This document shows, piece by piece, positions 1 to 10,733 of a stretch of 64,000 nt of DNA. A model generated the notes under the pieces. The model did not search any database. It was not told the origin of the DNA and saw only the letters and a list, made by a program, of their open reading frames with translations. Every line of letters starts with the position of its first letter. Position 1 is the first letter of the stretch. Made by a program: the position numbers and the translations under genes. Source of the DNA: Ulota crispa (lineage: Eukaryota > Streptophyta > Bryopsida > Orthotrichales > Orthotrichaceae); assembly GCA_963920765.1 (NCBI GenBank), contig OY987251.1, positions 10,295,219-10,359,218 of the forward strand, written 5' to 3'.

Positions 1-87
1 AGGCAACAAAGAGTAATGTGCACCAAAAGAAGGCAACTCTAAATGCAAACTAGTTGAGATTTAGAGTGAGTGAAGTTAACCCTTTAA

Positions 88-1894
88 CCCTTTAGAGACC
101 ACCAAACCATATTTTGGTTTGGGAGAGTAGTTTTTGACCTATACAATAAAATTGCTCAACAATTTGGAAAATCAAGTCGAAGAATGCTTGTAATCACAAG
201 AATTTTGCATCCAACCCAAAAAACAATTATGGAATTGAATATGTGAGTTGATAAATAATGGTGTTTATATATCATGGCCTCAAAATACATATTCATATTT
301 GGTCAAAGATGGATCAAAGCAACAACATAATACATCAAACATCCAAAAAGAATGCCACATTTCAATTGTGCAATCTTTAAAAAATTCAAATTGCTTAAGG
401 AATATGCTTGTATTGTTTCTCTATATGGTAGTAGTACAATTGTAGTATTTGAGAATCCATTGAAATGATAGTATCATTTTATTTAAAAAAAATTCATCCT
501 ACATTCAAGGCCAATTCTTGATTGCTTTTGTTGATTGGATTTTCCATAACAATTATCAAATTTCTTGTAGAATTAGTTTAGGGTAGCAAAGAAAATGGGA
601 TTTTTGACCCTTTTTGTCCACTTAGCTACACCTTGTGATTGCTATTTTTGTCTATTTTGTGTGAAACTAGTCTTGTTGAAAAGGTGGGAAACCCCGCTTT
701 CTAGAAATGTAAGGCTCTTCTCAATCAAAGCTTGCATGAAGCGTTCACATTTGAAACCACAAAAGCATGAAAAACTAGAGGTTTCCCATATACGGCTCAT
801 TCAATCATTATAATATTTCACCTCCAACGGTAGATCTAGCTAAAATTTTGATACATTACAACAAACAAGGTGTCCTTCATATTTGTACAGTTGGATTATT
901 CAAATTGGGTCCATACTTGACTCAAATACACATCTAATTTTATTTCCTTGGTTTCTAGTGGATTTTGGGGAAATGGGTGTGGTCTTTAAAGGGTTAAAGA
1001 CCACACACATTTTCACAAAACCCATTAGAAACCGGGGTAGTAAACTTGGATGTGCGTTTGCATCAATTATGGACCTAGTTTCAATAATCCAACCGTACAA
1101 ATGAGAAGTAGACTTTGTTTGCTAAAAATCATCAAAATCTCAATTAGATCTACCGTTGAAGGTGAAATATTATAATGATTGAGTGAGTTGTAGGCGAGAA
1201 TTCTCTAGTTTTCATGCTTGTGTGGTTTTGGATCTTACTGCTTCATACAAGCTTTGCTTGAGAAGAGCTTTATATTTCTAAAAAGTTGGGTTTCCCACCT
1301 TTCTAGTAAGACTAGTTTCACACAAAATGAATAAAAATAGCAATCACAAGGTGTAGCTAAGTGGACAAAAAGGTCAAAAATACCACTTTCTTTGCTACTC
1401 AAAAATAGGTTTGCAAGAAAATTGATAGATGCTATGGAAAATCCAATTGGTGAAAACAATAAAGAATTGGCCTTAAATGTAGGACAACAAAATTTTAAGA
1501 TGAAATGATAGCACCATTTCAATAGATCTTCAAATACTACAATTATACTACTATCGTATAGGAAACCAATACAAGCGTATTTCTTGACCAATCTAAGATT
1601 TTTTAGGACGGCATAATTGAAATGTGGCATTCGTCTTGGATGTTTGATGTATTGCGTTGTTGCTTTGATCCATCTTTGACCAAAAATGAATACGTATTTT
1701 GAGGCCATGCCGTATAAACACCATTAGTTATGAACTCACATATCCAATTCCATTGTTGTTTTTTTGGTTGGATGCAAAATTCTTGTGGTCACAAGCGTTC
1801 TTCAAGAACAATTTCAAAACTGTTGAATGATTTTACTCAATATACCAAAAACCACTCTGCTGAACCAAAATATGATTCAGTGATCTCTAAAGGG
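88..1894. mobile_element. 1.8-kb piggyBac-like fold-back element
   Basis: The element starts CCCTTTAGAGACCACC and ends with the matching inverted terminus GATCTCTAAAGGG, with TTAA on both sides (84-87 and 1895-1898). The inverted similarity runs through almost the whole unit: 250-800 mirrors 1235-1740, and 880-1000 mirrors about 1020-1110, so one strand could fold into a long imperfect hairpin. Open frames in the two arms are translations of the same mirrored sequence and are not genes. No transposase is visible. TTAA flanks with CCC/GGG ends are the hallmark of piggyBac-type insertions. Confidence 0.75.
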
Positions 1895-2538
1895 TTAAAG
1901 TGCTGGTAACACTATTAGTACTATAACACTAAATACCGTTATCAGTGTAGTTCACAACTTGCTCCACGAATTGGTTGTCGTGGAACAACCAAACCCTAGA
2001 ACAGCAATTTTTAGACCTAGAACGGAGTTCTTCTTCCTCTTCTTTTTTCTCGCAATCTCTTCGTGGAGCAATCAAGAGTAACTTAATTCCCGTTACGATT
2101 CACTGAATTCATCTTGCTCAATTCGAGTCCGTCTGAAATCTGGTGTAACAACAGCCGGAGTTAAAATCTTGGGGAGAATTCGAGCGAGAGCACAAACCAG
2201 GTAGGTTTTTAGTTATGATGAACTTGCAGCAAGCAGGGATTGATGGATTGTATTGTGCTTTGATCTCCTGCAATTGAAAGTACCGAATGCTTTCAAACTT
2301 TCGAACTTTCTAGAATTCTGTGCTTGATTGTATTGAAGGCGGTAGAAGTGTCGAGTTTTGAAACAATGTTCAACGTTTTTCTCATGCATGTCACGAAAGT
2401 GAGTGTTTTCTCTCGTGGAGTGGTGTAGCAGAGCTCCGTGGGAAATCGAGTGTGTCTCTCCGACGGTCCAGTTTGTCCGATTTTACCTCAGTTGAAGCCC
2501 GAGTTTTTTAGGGTTAGACTTCTTTAGGGTTAGGGTTT

Positions 2539-2924
2539 AAGGTAGCAACACCCATAAGCGTGACCCATAAGCGTGAGTTTAAGCTTTATAGAGGATGTAC
2601 CCAGATCGAACATATTGCTAGATTAGAAAGAAGGAATGAAAAGTATTGGCATCAATTTTAAAGTTTCAATTGCTAGCATTTGTTCACAAAGATTTTTCAA
2701 GTCCTAAATCACTCAAATTGTATAGTTGTGTGTAAGAGATGCTGAAAACGATGCTTATTAATTCTTAAATAGTGAGATGAGGCACTCAAAATTATCATGT
2801 TAGTCAACCACAACCACCACTTTGTTATCCACAACCATCACTTCATCACTCATAACCATCACTTTGTCACTCATAACTATGATGCCCATGGGGACAGTCA
2901 CTGTTAGCTGTGCTTCTACCTTAC
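2539..2924. mobile_element. TIR element with AAGGTAGCA ends, copy 1
   Basis: Left end AAGGTAGCAACACCCATAAG and a degraded inverted right end (CTGTTAGC...TACCTTA). The internal sequence (for example TTCACAAAGATTTTTC and AATAGTGAGATG) is shared with the units at 19179-19573 and 29427-29868. It contains CCACAACCATCACTT-type tandem words. No coding capacity. Confidence 0.6.
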
Positions 2925-3044
2925 CTGTTTTCTTTGTGTCCGAACCCTAACCCTAATCAGAATAATATTTTTTAGTTTTTTAGTTTTTTTCTGTCTGTGT
3001 CTCTTCTGGCGGTCATGAAGGCACTGTGATGCAAAAGTTAGAAC

Positions 3045-3432
3045 CACCCATTCCCAACCAGGGATCCAAACCTAACCAGTGTAGGGTGTGCTGTTTCTAA
3101 TGCCTATATTTAAGCCTTGGAATGTGTATTTTTTCTCTTTTCAAGATTAAGAGGAATGAGGTCATGACATGTGTCCCAAGAGAAAGTAGGAAATAGTGAG
3201 CAAGAAGTGTTTTGGCTATGATGAGGATCAGGAGAGTTTAGTGATTGGGTATGGGTTCCAAACGCTTTATGCACTTCAAAATTTGAATATAATTCAATTT
3301 TGGGTGAAAAATTCCAAAGAAAGTTGTGTCGCAATACTTTGTATGAAGCCACCAAAGAAAAATTTGTGCCGCATTTTTTGCTCTAATGTGCTGTCCTGGA
3401 GCTTAATCGATCGGGAATGGGTGGTTCTACCT
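3045..3432. repeat. Inverted repeat pair upstream of COX19
   Basis: The word AGAACCACCCATTCCC near 3046 recurs inverted near 3430, about 390 bp apart. This is probably a degraded TIR element lying in or just before the COX19 5' untranslated region. Weakly supported. Confidence 0.35.
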
Positions 3433-3546
3433 TATTCTTTGTGTTTTCGACAAATAGAGTGACTGACAAGTTGCGCACGTCTTTGTAGCCTTCATGATAC
3501 GGAGGATTAGCAGCTGTTAGGGTTGAGTATTTTAAATAGAGAAGCA

Positions 3547-5273
3547 ATGTCACAAGCATTTGGAGGCAACAGAGGCCTGCAACCAATACCACCCGAGAAG
3601 GGGGTATTCCCGCTGGACCATCTTCAAGAATGCAAGCAGGTACTAATGAATCGTAACCCCTCTTTTTTTTTATATAAGTTTTTTATTACAACTCTCGTTT
3701 TGTGTTTTTCATCACATTTAAGAAATTTCTATTCGCCGAGTGAATTTAGGGTTTGGTCTGGTGTTTAGGTATGTCGTTCTCGGTACTCGGCAAACACTTT
3801 AGGAAGTGCACGGTTCAATCTCCTTCTCGAATTCTTATTAGTGTTGAAATCTTAGCATTTTTTTTGTTTATATGATAACGAATTGCGTGGTTCTAATGTA
3901 CCTTGAATCTCTTGAAAAATGGCAGTAGTGGGTTTGCCTTTGTATTTGTGAAAGTGTTTGGGGTTTAGGGTTTAGGGATTTAGGGTTTAGGGATTTAGGG
4001 TTTAGGAGAGTCAGATTTATGCCATCAGCTTTAATGTATGTGAATTTTAATGAGATTTTGTGAGACTTTTTTTACTAATTTTTTGAGTTGAGTTTGATGT
4101 GCAGGCAATGAAAGAATACATGCAATGCTTGAAAGAAAGCAAGTACTCGTCTGAACGTTGTCGGATTCTCTCCAAGGCATACCTCGAGTGTCGAATGGAC
4201 AGGTACGTGTCCACCCTTCATGGGTTTTATTCTTTTTCGCATGTTATTTCTATAATCTTATATGCAAAACCACAGTGCAAGACAGCATAAACCAACAAAG
4301 ACCTAACAATCACCATATGAGCTGTTCGTAGCACCCCTTAATAGATGGAAACTCTTCGAAACTATAAACAAGGTCTTAGGATAAAAATTGCAGAAACAGA
4401 TTGGAGTTAATGTTTGCCAAAAAAAAGTTATTGGCAATCGAAGTTGGCGTCTATTTGACATTTTTGGCCAAAAATTTGTTGGTTTATGGTGTCTTGCACT
4501 ATAGGACGGAATCAGAACAGAGACCTCATGTTCTATCACGTAGGCAATAAAGTCATATCTGGAGTCTAGAGGACCATAGTTTATTCACAAATACCAAGTC
4601 CAATGAGATCAACCCTTAGAGTTACCTTTAAAAGTTATAATTAGTATACTATGAACAAGATAATCTGTACAGATGATGGCTTTATCACAAACCTTACTCA
4701 GTCCACTCCATAGAATTTTTGATATATCAGGTCTTCAAACATCACCCGGAAGCCAGGATCGGGGTCCTTGGCAGTAGGCTTGGAGGAAGAATTTTAAAAT
4801 ATGTTAGTTTTCCTCTTGGAGGTCCTCTATATTCCCTAAATAAGTGGCCCACTGGAACTTGTGCGTTTTTCAGTAGTTTTGATTAGGTTGTATGGAGGTT
4901 TATTGGGCCCAAATTTTAAGTAAGTAGGTTGCAACGAACACATACAATGTTCATCATTGTTTATGATGATATAAAATTTGAACCCTTGTGAGTAGTTCAT
5001 TTTTCAATAGGATTAATGAAATTGGAATACAAAAACATGAGGTTTCAATGGGGCTACTTATGTTGAGACAGAAAGAATACTATATCAGATTTATGTTCTT
5101 CCATATTCTCTAACATAGTCTTAGTGAGAGTTTAAAATCTACAGGTCTGATGTGATGTTTGAAATCTAAAATAATCCTCCTCATGTAGGAATTTGATGGT
5201 GAAACAAGACTTGACCGAGTTAGGGTTTAAGGACGCGAGGACGGACCTTACAGCGGGCCCAAGTTCGTCCTGA
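3547..5273 (+). CDS. COX19: Cytochrome c oxidase assembly protein COX19
   Basis: Three exons, 3547-3639, 4105-4202 and 5189-5273, have GT-AG junctions (CAG|GTACTA, TGCAG|GCA, AG|GTACGT, TGTAG|GAA) and join in frame to a 91-residue protein, the normal family length. The twin CX9C signature is complete: C29-C39 and C50-C60, preceded by the conserved PxKGxFPLDHLxEC segment and followed by LECRMDR and the short LGF tail. COX19 is a soluble helical-hairpin protein of the mitochondrial intermembrane space, oxidised by the MIA40 relay, and is needed for copper delivery to cytochrome oxidase. An open TTG codon frame continues upstream, but ATG 3547 gives the family N-terminus. Intron 1 holds telomere-like heptads and intron 2 a TIR element. 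Confidence 0.93.
3957..4010 (+). repeat. Interstitial telomere-like repeat in COX19 intron 1
   Basis: Alternating TTTAGGG and TTTAGGGA units, about seven in a row. These are plant-type telomere heptads in a short interstitial tract. Confidence 0.85.
4274..4500. mobile_element. Short TIR element in COX19 intron 2
   Basis: Termini AGTGCAAGAC and GTCTTGCACT are inverted repeats that extend inward as AACCAACAAA/TTTGTTGGTT. A related copy, disrupted by a second insertion, is at about 47675-48095. Non-coding. Confidence 0.6.
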
Positions 5274-5454
5274 TCAAATTTTGGTGCCATCATTCTCACA
5301 GGATTCTCTACTCGTCAGCCTTTTTTTATAAGGGTGAGCCTTTGCTTATAAACTTCTTCCACGTCTTTCACTTTTCGTCTGTTTTGTATTTTGGTAAATT
5401 TGAGAACCTTAAATTAGTAATTAGTGAAGATAAAGAGTGCGACATAGCAATTAA

Positions 5455-5758
5455 CCCTTAAACGTCTCATGGACAGAGTAGAAACGTTGTTGTATTTTTG
5501 GCATTTGCTACCAGCAAGAAGCTGAAATTTGGCATCTCAAATAGCTCACTTGAACCGCATTGCGTTGTTGTATTTTTGGCATTTGCTACCAGCAAGAAGC
5601 TGAAATTTGGCATCTCAAATAGCTCACTTGAACCGCATTGCTCTATATTCCAATTTCTTTGTTGATCTCAAATGTAGTTAAGGTGTGGATCCATTTCAAA
5701 TACAAGAAAAATACCTTATATTGTACTAGCTGCAAAGAGTCTTTCAGATGTTTAAGGG
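5455..5758. mobile_element. piggyBac-like MITE with internal 78-bp duplication
   Basis: TTAA flanks (5451-5454, 5759-5762) and ends CCCTTAAACGT / ATGTTTAAGGG. A 78-bp segment (5485-5562) is tandemly duplicated to 5640. The same family as 14393-14634 and 60102-60327, which share the inner sequence around GGATCCA and the CAAATACAAGAAAA stretch. Confidence 0.75.
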
Positions 5759-5762
5759 TTAA

Positions 5763-7022
5763 ATGAGGACCTTTTCTTGAGCACCATTTGAATTGGCATG
5801 AAAAGGAATTCTTGACACTTATTTTGAAAGGTGGAGCTCACTTTGAGCAACTGATAGTTCCTCAAGCCACTTGGCCATTGCCTGCACATGTGACTGTTAA
5901 AAAAGCCTTTATTCTTGAAGTTCCATGGAGTTGGGGTTTTATCCCTAAAAATCGCTTCAAATTACTCTTTCTTAAAAGAAGAATTGAATTATCATCTTTT
6001 TATATTTTTTATGAGACCAGCAATAGGACTTTGTAATTAGCGTGATCAAATATGTTCTTTTAAAATTAGAAGTGAAAATAACCATTGTTTGCAAGATTGA
6101 ATGACATGAAACAAAGCTTTTCATGTAGAAGATTTTCATTAGAGCTCCTAAAAATTTGCAAAAATCTCAAGCTAGGTTCATTAAAATTCTGTTGGTTAAT
6201 TCACTTGATCTGGTGTCGCTTTACTCAGAAGAACTCTTGGTTGGTAACTTATGCAGGAAAAGGAATCAGGGAGAAGGAGAAGCTTGGAATTAGGGAGGAG
6301 ATTGGAATTAACGAGGAGATTGGGATTAGGCGGCTAACGTTGAAATGAAAGGTAGCTTATCATATTCTGAGATGGTGAGCATATTTTTGCTACCGGTGAT
6401 AAATATACACGTGGAGTAGTCTATTTTGCAATTTGTACTAGGTGCTTCTTCACTTGTGCTTATATTACTGTTTGTATGCTGCACTGTTCTAGACCTTCTG
6501 TAGGGTGGTGTCAAAAGCTACACCGTGTGGTTAGGACCGCTTTATACTTGAGGCCAAGCCAAGAGAAAAATTAAAACCTGAGTGCTCTTATCAAAAATAA
6601 GATCTTAGTGCTCTTATAAGAGGGTTTCAAACCTCGGGGCGTTTTGTGTAGGAAATCATGGTCTTCTCATGCAAAATTCAGGTGTTCTTATGAGAAACCA
6701 AAGAGTTTTGCGCACCTAATGGGGTGCAAGAACGTGCAAGCATAGAACATGAATTTCAATAAAAAATGGTTTATATTTCAAGAAAAATGAAATCTCGAAT
6801 ACAATTTGAAAAAAATCAAGTTTTTGTTATGTAAATATTGCATTATCTCTTCCTTCCAGATATTTTTTAGAAAGCAAAAAAACACTATTTTAATAGGGAC
6901 TACACTCTTCTTATTGTTGAGTTTATATTTTATGGAATTTCCATTTTTATTAGATTCCATGTTATGGATTCTCTCGCATGAGAAAATAAGAAAATTGTTG
7001 TGAAAATCAAATTTAGAAGATA
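5763..7022. other. Intergenic, no gene seen
   Basis: AT-rich. Around 6255-6340 there is an imperfect 18-bp tandem repeat based on GGAATTAGGGAGGAGATT, which creates a short open frame. No credible exon. Confidence 0.5.
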
Positions 7023-7336
7023 GGAACAATTTGACGAATGCCCCTAAAGTTTGCAATATTTGTATAGATGGTCTTGGTTTTTCAGAAATTGCACGAATAA
7101 CATTGGACCATAATTATTTGGCGTTTGTCCAGTTGTGCAAGCCACTTCCTTATCCCATATTATGCATGCTGCTATAGGAAAGAAGCAACGCGCAACAATG
7201 GAGAAGGAGGTGGTGTGCACCACAAAACCAAATGTCTGAAAATTACAGTCTGAAAGTATTTGTGCAATTTCTGAAAATCCAGGAGGGGCATCTATACAAA
7301 TTTCGCAAACTTCAGGGGTATCTATCAAACTTTCCC
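7023..7336. mobile_element. Mutator-like fold-back MITE, family A, copy 1
   Basis: Long terminal inverted repeat with family words CCCCTAAAGTTTGC on the left and GCAAACTTCAGGGGTATC on the right. The centre contains the typical CACTTCCTT/AAGGAGGTGGTG mirrored segment. The left terminus is diverged. Seven related units occur in this window. Confidence 0.65.
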
Positions 7337-8255
7337 AAAATATACTTAACTATAAAGTGTATAGTCTGTTTTGAAAATGACTGTTGGCAAATGGCAAAAA
7401 GCTTCTAGAATGGCTCAAGGTTGGTTTATGAGGTTGCTGAAAGAAGTTGAGTTTTTTCACTGGCCTCAATAATGCAGCACCCGGTAGTCATTTCATTTGT
7501 TGATGCTTGGATTTGTCATGGAAACCAAGATACCGTAGCAATTAGAACGTTTCAACCTTGCACCTGTTTTTCAAGCGTGGGTGTCCCAAGTGAACCAAAT
7601 GTTGTTGAACAAATGTGTCTTTTCTTTTAATAACTTAGCCCTTTCTCCCATGGAGCCCAACATACTCTCTCAAAACTCCTCATTTCGGTTTACTCCCTTC
7701 ATCTCAAAACAGTTTTCCACATTCAGTCCCCAACTTTTTCTTTTTGTGGGTTAGTTTTGAATACACCGTGTTATTTTGAGTACATCGTGTAGAATCTCTC
7801 TTGTACCTCAAAAATAAAATTGGCAAATTCATGCAATTAGCTTCACTTATTCTTGTAGTATAGAATTTGAATTCACATGAATTATGTTTTTTTCAACAAA
7901 ATCTATGAAAGGAGTGCAAAAATGTTGCAATAAGAAACAAGGACAATCATTTTGGGATAGTGGAACTGTGGAAGTGTTCATTGTCCATATTTTGTTTTTT
8001 TATAACCCCTTTTTATTTGCAACAAAAAATTTGACTTCGAAATCAAGTATTTGTGGAAGATGTGACTAAAATTATATGGTTTTGCAAAATTATATGGTTT
8101 TGCAAGATGATCATCTTTGATAACCAAATTGCTTCAAAGATATCATTTCCAACAACCCAAATTTAAAGGATAATTCCTTCACAAATATTAGGAAGCTGTC
8201 AATTTTATGACTTGGTGTTAAGGTTCAAAAGTTCAAATATGTTGTTAGTTATCTA
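7337..8255. other. Intergenic, no gene seen
   Basis: AT-rich sequence without recognisable exons. The short frames lack any recognisable similarity. A 22-bp direct repeat (ending TTATATGGTTTTGCAA) sits at about 8072-8103. Confidence 0.4.
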
Positions 8256-8259
8256 TTAA

Positions 8260-8500
8260 CCCCTGAGCACCCAAACCAAATTCAAGCAGTGTTAGACCTC
8301 AGTGCAAACAAATTTGCACCACAAGTTCAAAAACAACATTTGGAAAATTTAGTCGTTGATACTGCATGAGGCTTCAAGTATGCATATCTGTGAAAATTTT
8401 GGTAAGTTTTTGTCGCATGGATCAAAAGATTATAATGGTCAAAGGCAAGAAACCATCAAATATGGAGAGGCCACATTCTAGCTTGTGGGGCGCTCAGGGG
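8260..8500. mobile_element. piggyBac-like MITE
   Basis: TTAA at 8256-8259 and 8501-8504, with termini CCCCTGAGCACCCA and GGGGCGCTCAGGGG in inverted orientation. Non-coding. The termini resemble the unit at 43050-43364. Confidence 0.75.
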
Positions 8501-9050
8501 TTAAAGATGGTTTTCAAAAGGCAATTATAAAATGAAGAGATTTTGATGGCAATCACCATAGCGCATTAGTTGGCGTCAAAGTTGGAAGTTGATGGGAGAA
8601 ATAAAGTTGATATTTATGACATGTGGCATTTTGTGAAAGAAGCATGAAATGTCACTTTGAACGCCCTTTACAATTGAAGTTTGACAACCCTCAAATTTTG
8701 TTAGAAAAGGCAACAAAAGCAACCACAAGAAAATCTTGTGCTCAAAAAATTACTCTCTAACATGCTAAAGATTTCCAAAATTTAGTCCTAAAGTAACATT
8801 TTGAGAAAACACATAAATTAATGTCTATTGCCAACATGGGTGATAATCCTTACAAGTATAGTTTCTTTAAAAACTTGAAGTTGAATTTCCCTATTCAACT
8901 CTTGATTGTGATGCCCATATTGTATTCTCAATCAAGTAGCTCATTTAGGCCTTGTAGTTCAAATAGGCAATTCTCCTAATCTTGTGGATGCAGAAAATAA
9001 AAGAATATCTCTTGTTCAACAAAGTTGAATCCTTGGACCTCTTCAATTAA

Positions 9051-9121
9051 CCCCTAAATGCCTAAGGCATTGATTTCTAGTGTAAAGTCCACTCGAATTT
9101 GGTGCCGCACGCATTTAGAGG
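9051..9121. mobile_element. Minimal 71-bp piggyBac-like element
   Basis: TTAA flanks (9047-9050, 9122-9125) around ends CCCCTAAATGC / GCATTTAGAGG. At 71 bp it is almost only termini. Confidence 0.6.
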
Positions 9122-9125
9122 TTAA

Positions 9126-10733
9126 ACTATTGAGGGCCAAGTTATTTATCAATACAATAAGTGGAGATTGATGAACATTGAATTTGAATTGATGACAGAT
9201 ATTGCATGTGTTAATTAAAAATTATGAAATTGAACAATAAGATAATCACTTGCAAGATGTAACCCACTTAAAAGTGCCAAACAAACATTGAACATTTTAG
9301 TCTCACTAAAGCTTTTTGTCTTATTGAAAAATAAATAAATTTTATCTCCACACCCAAAAATTACACATCTAACACCTTCATTATAGCCTTTGTTGTTGAG
9401 AAATAAACTAATTTTATCTCCATATCCAAAATGACACATCTAACACCTTCGTTATGGCCTTTGTTGTTCTTTTAGTGCAACTAGATAAGTGCTACATTTA
9501 AGTACTTCTACATTAGTCAATAACATAACATAAAGTGATGCTAAACTCATGTTCTTTTAAAAAAATTATCATGCTAAAATGCTCAAAGTCATTTTATATT
9601 AGGGCCCAAGATCAACTCCAAGGTAATCCAATTCACAATCCAATGGACCATTAGTTGGACCAAGGTCTTGATGAAGCCCTAATATAGAATCCTTCGACGC
9701 AATTGACCCATGGATCCCATGTTCTTGAATTGGGTTGATGTATTGTATGAACCCAATTTGTTTAGCTTGAGCCCAATTTTAGATGCCAAAAACTTATCAT
9801 ATAAGCAACCATGTCATCAATTGGGGCGACACTCAATCCAAAGCCACGCCTTAGGATAAGACCAACAATTGAGCCCTATACAATGGCCCTCAATGATAAA
9901 AATGAATTGAGCATTGCATATGCACATCACACGAACGAACAAAAGAAGAAAATTTGCTGATGCTTCAGACATACCATGCATAGCAAATGCCATTAACAAA
10001 CACCTGCATTCCTAAATACCAATTCACAAATTCCTCGTCTAGAAGGACCTCACATCAAAGACGATTGAGTGCAAGTGCCAACTCAATAAATGAACACCCT
10101 ACTTCGACCAAGTCGAGTAATCGGAACCTTTGCTATCAGACGCCTTGAACCGTGCTTTCCTAAAAGAAAATATACCAAGTCTGAAAACAATATGCACCAA
10201 GTCTGGAAACAATATGCACCAAGTCTGAAAACAATATGCACCAAGAATGACGCACAAAGAAGCAATTCTCAAAGATATAAAAAGTTTGTTTGCGCACTTG
10301 GGAGAGTGCAAAAAGCATGGATAACGGCACACATGCCTAGAATTTCTTAATAAGTACTTTATACGGACCTTTAGCCAGAAGCATGAATAGTGGAAGAAAG
10401 GTGCACCACCATTAGATGTCGAATAGCGTAAAAAAAAACTCTTCCTGCAGAAGGTCCGCAAAATTGCGCGAGTCAATTGACGTGACTTGCTTGACAGAAC
10501 GTAGTCGTTTCATGTCAAGCAAGAAAATCAACGTAGAAAAAATCTACTCAAGGGTATAAAGAGAGTGTAAAGACTATTGACTGAAGAAAATAAAAACAAT
10601 CGGTAGCAACTCAACCGAAGCATGACCAAATTCAAAATTCAAATAAGGATGCAAAATTTACACGACTATAAATGACACACAAGTGTGACAACCTAGGCAG
10701 TACACACCTTCGTTCTTGGGACCTCTACCATCC
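9126..10733. other. Intergenic, including ALIX 3' flank
   Basis: No exon recognised. A 22-bp direct repeat (unit ending in AAACAATATG) occurs three times at about 10175-10246. A duplicated segment around AACACCTTC[AG]TTAT.GCC is at about 9360-9465. The ALIX 3' untranslated region must lie at the right edge. Confidence 0.45.

Noticed and set aside
248..1708. Open frames of 65-157 aa in the first 1.8 kb
   Set aside because: They are mirror images in the two arms of a fold-back element, with no conserved domain.
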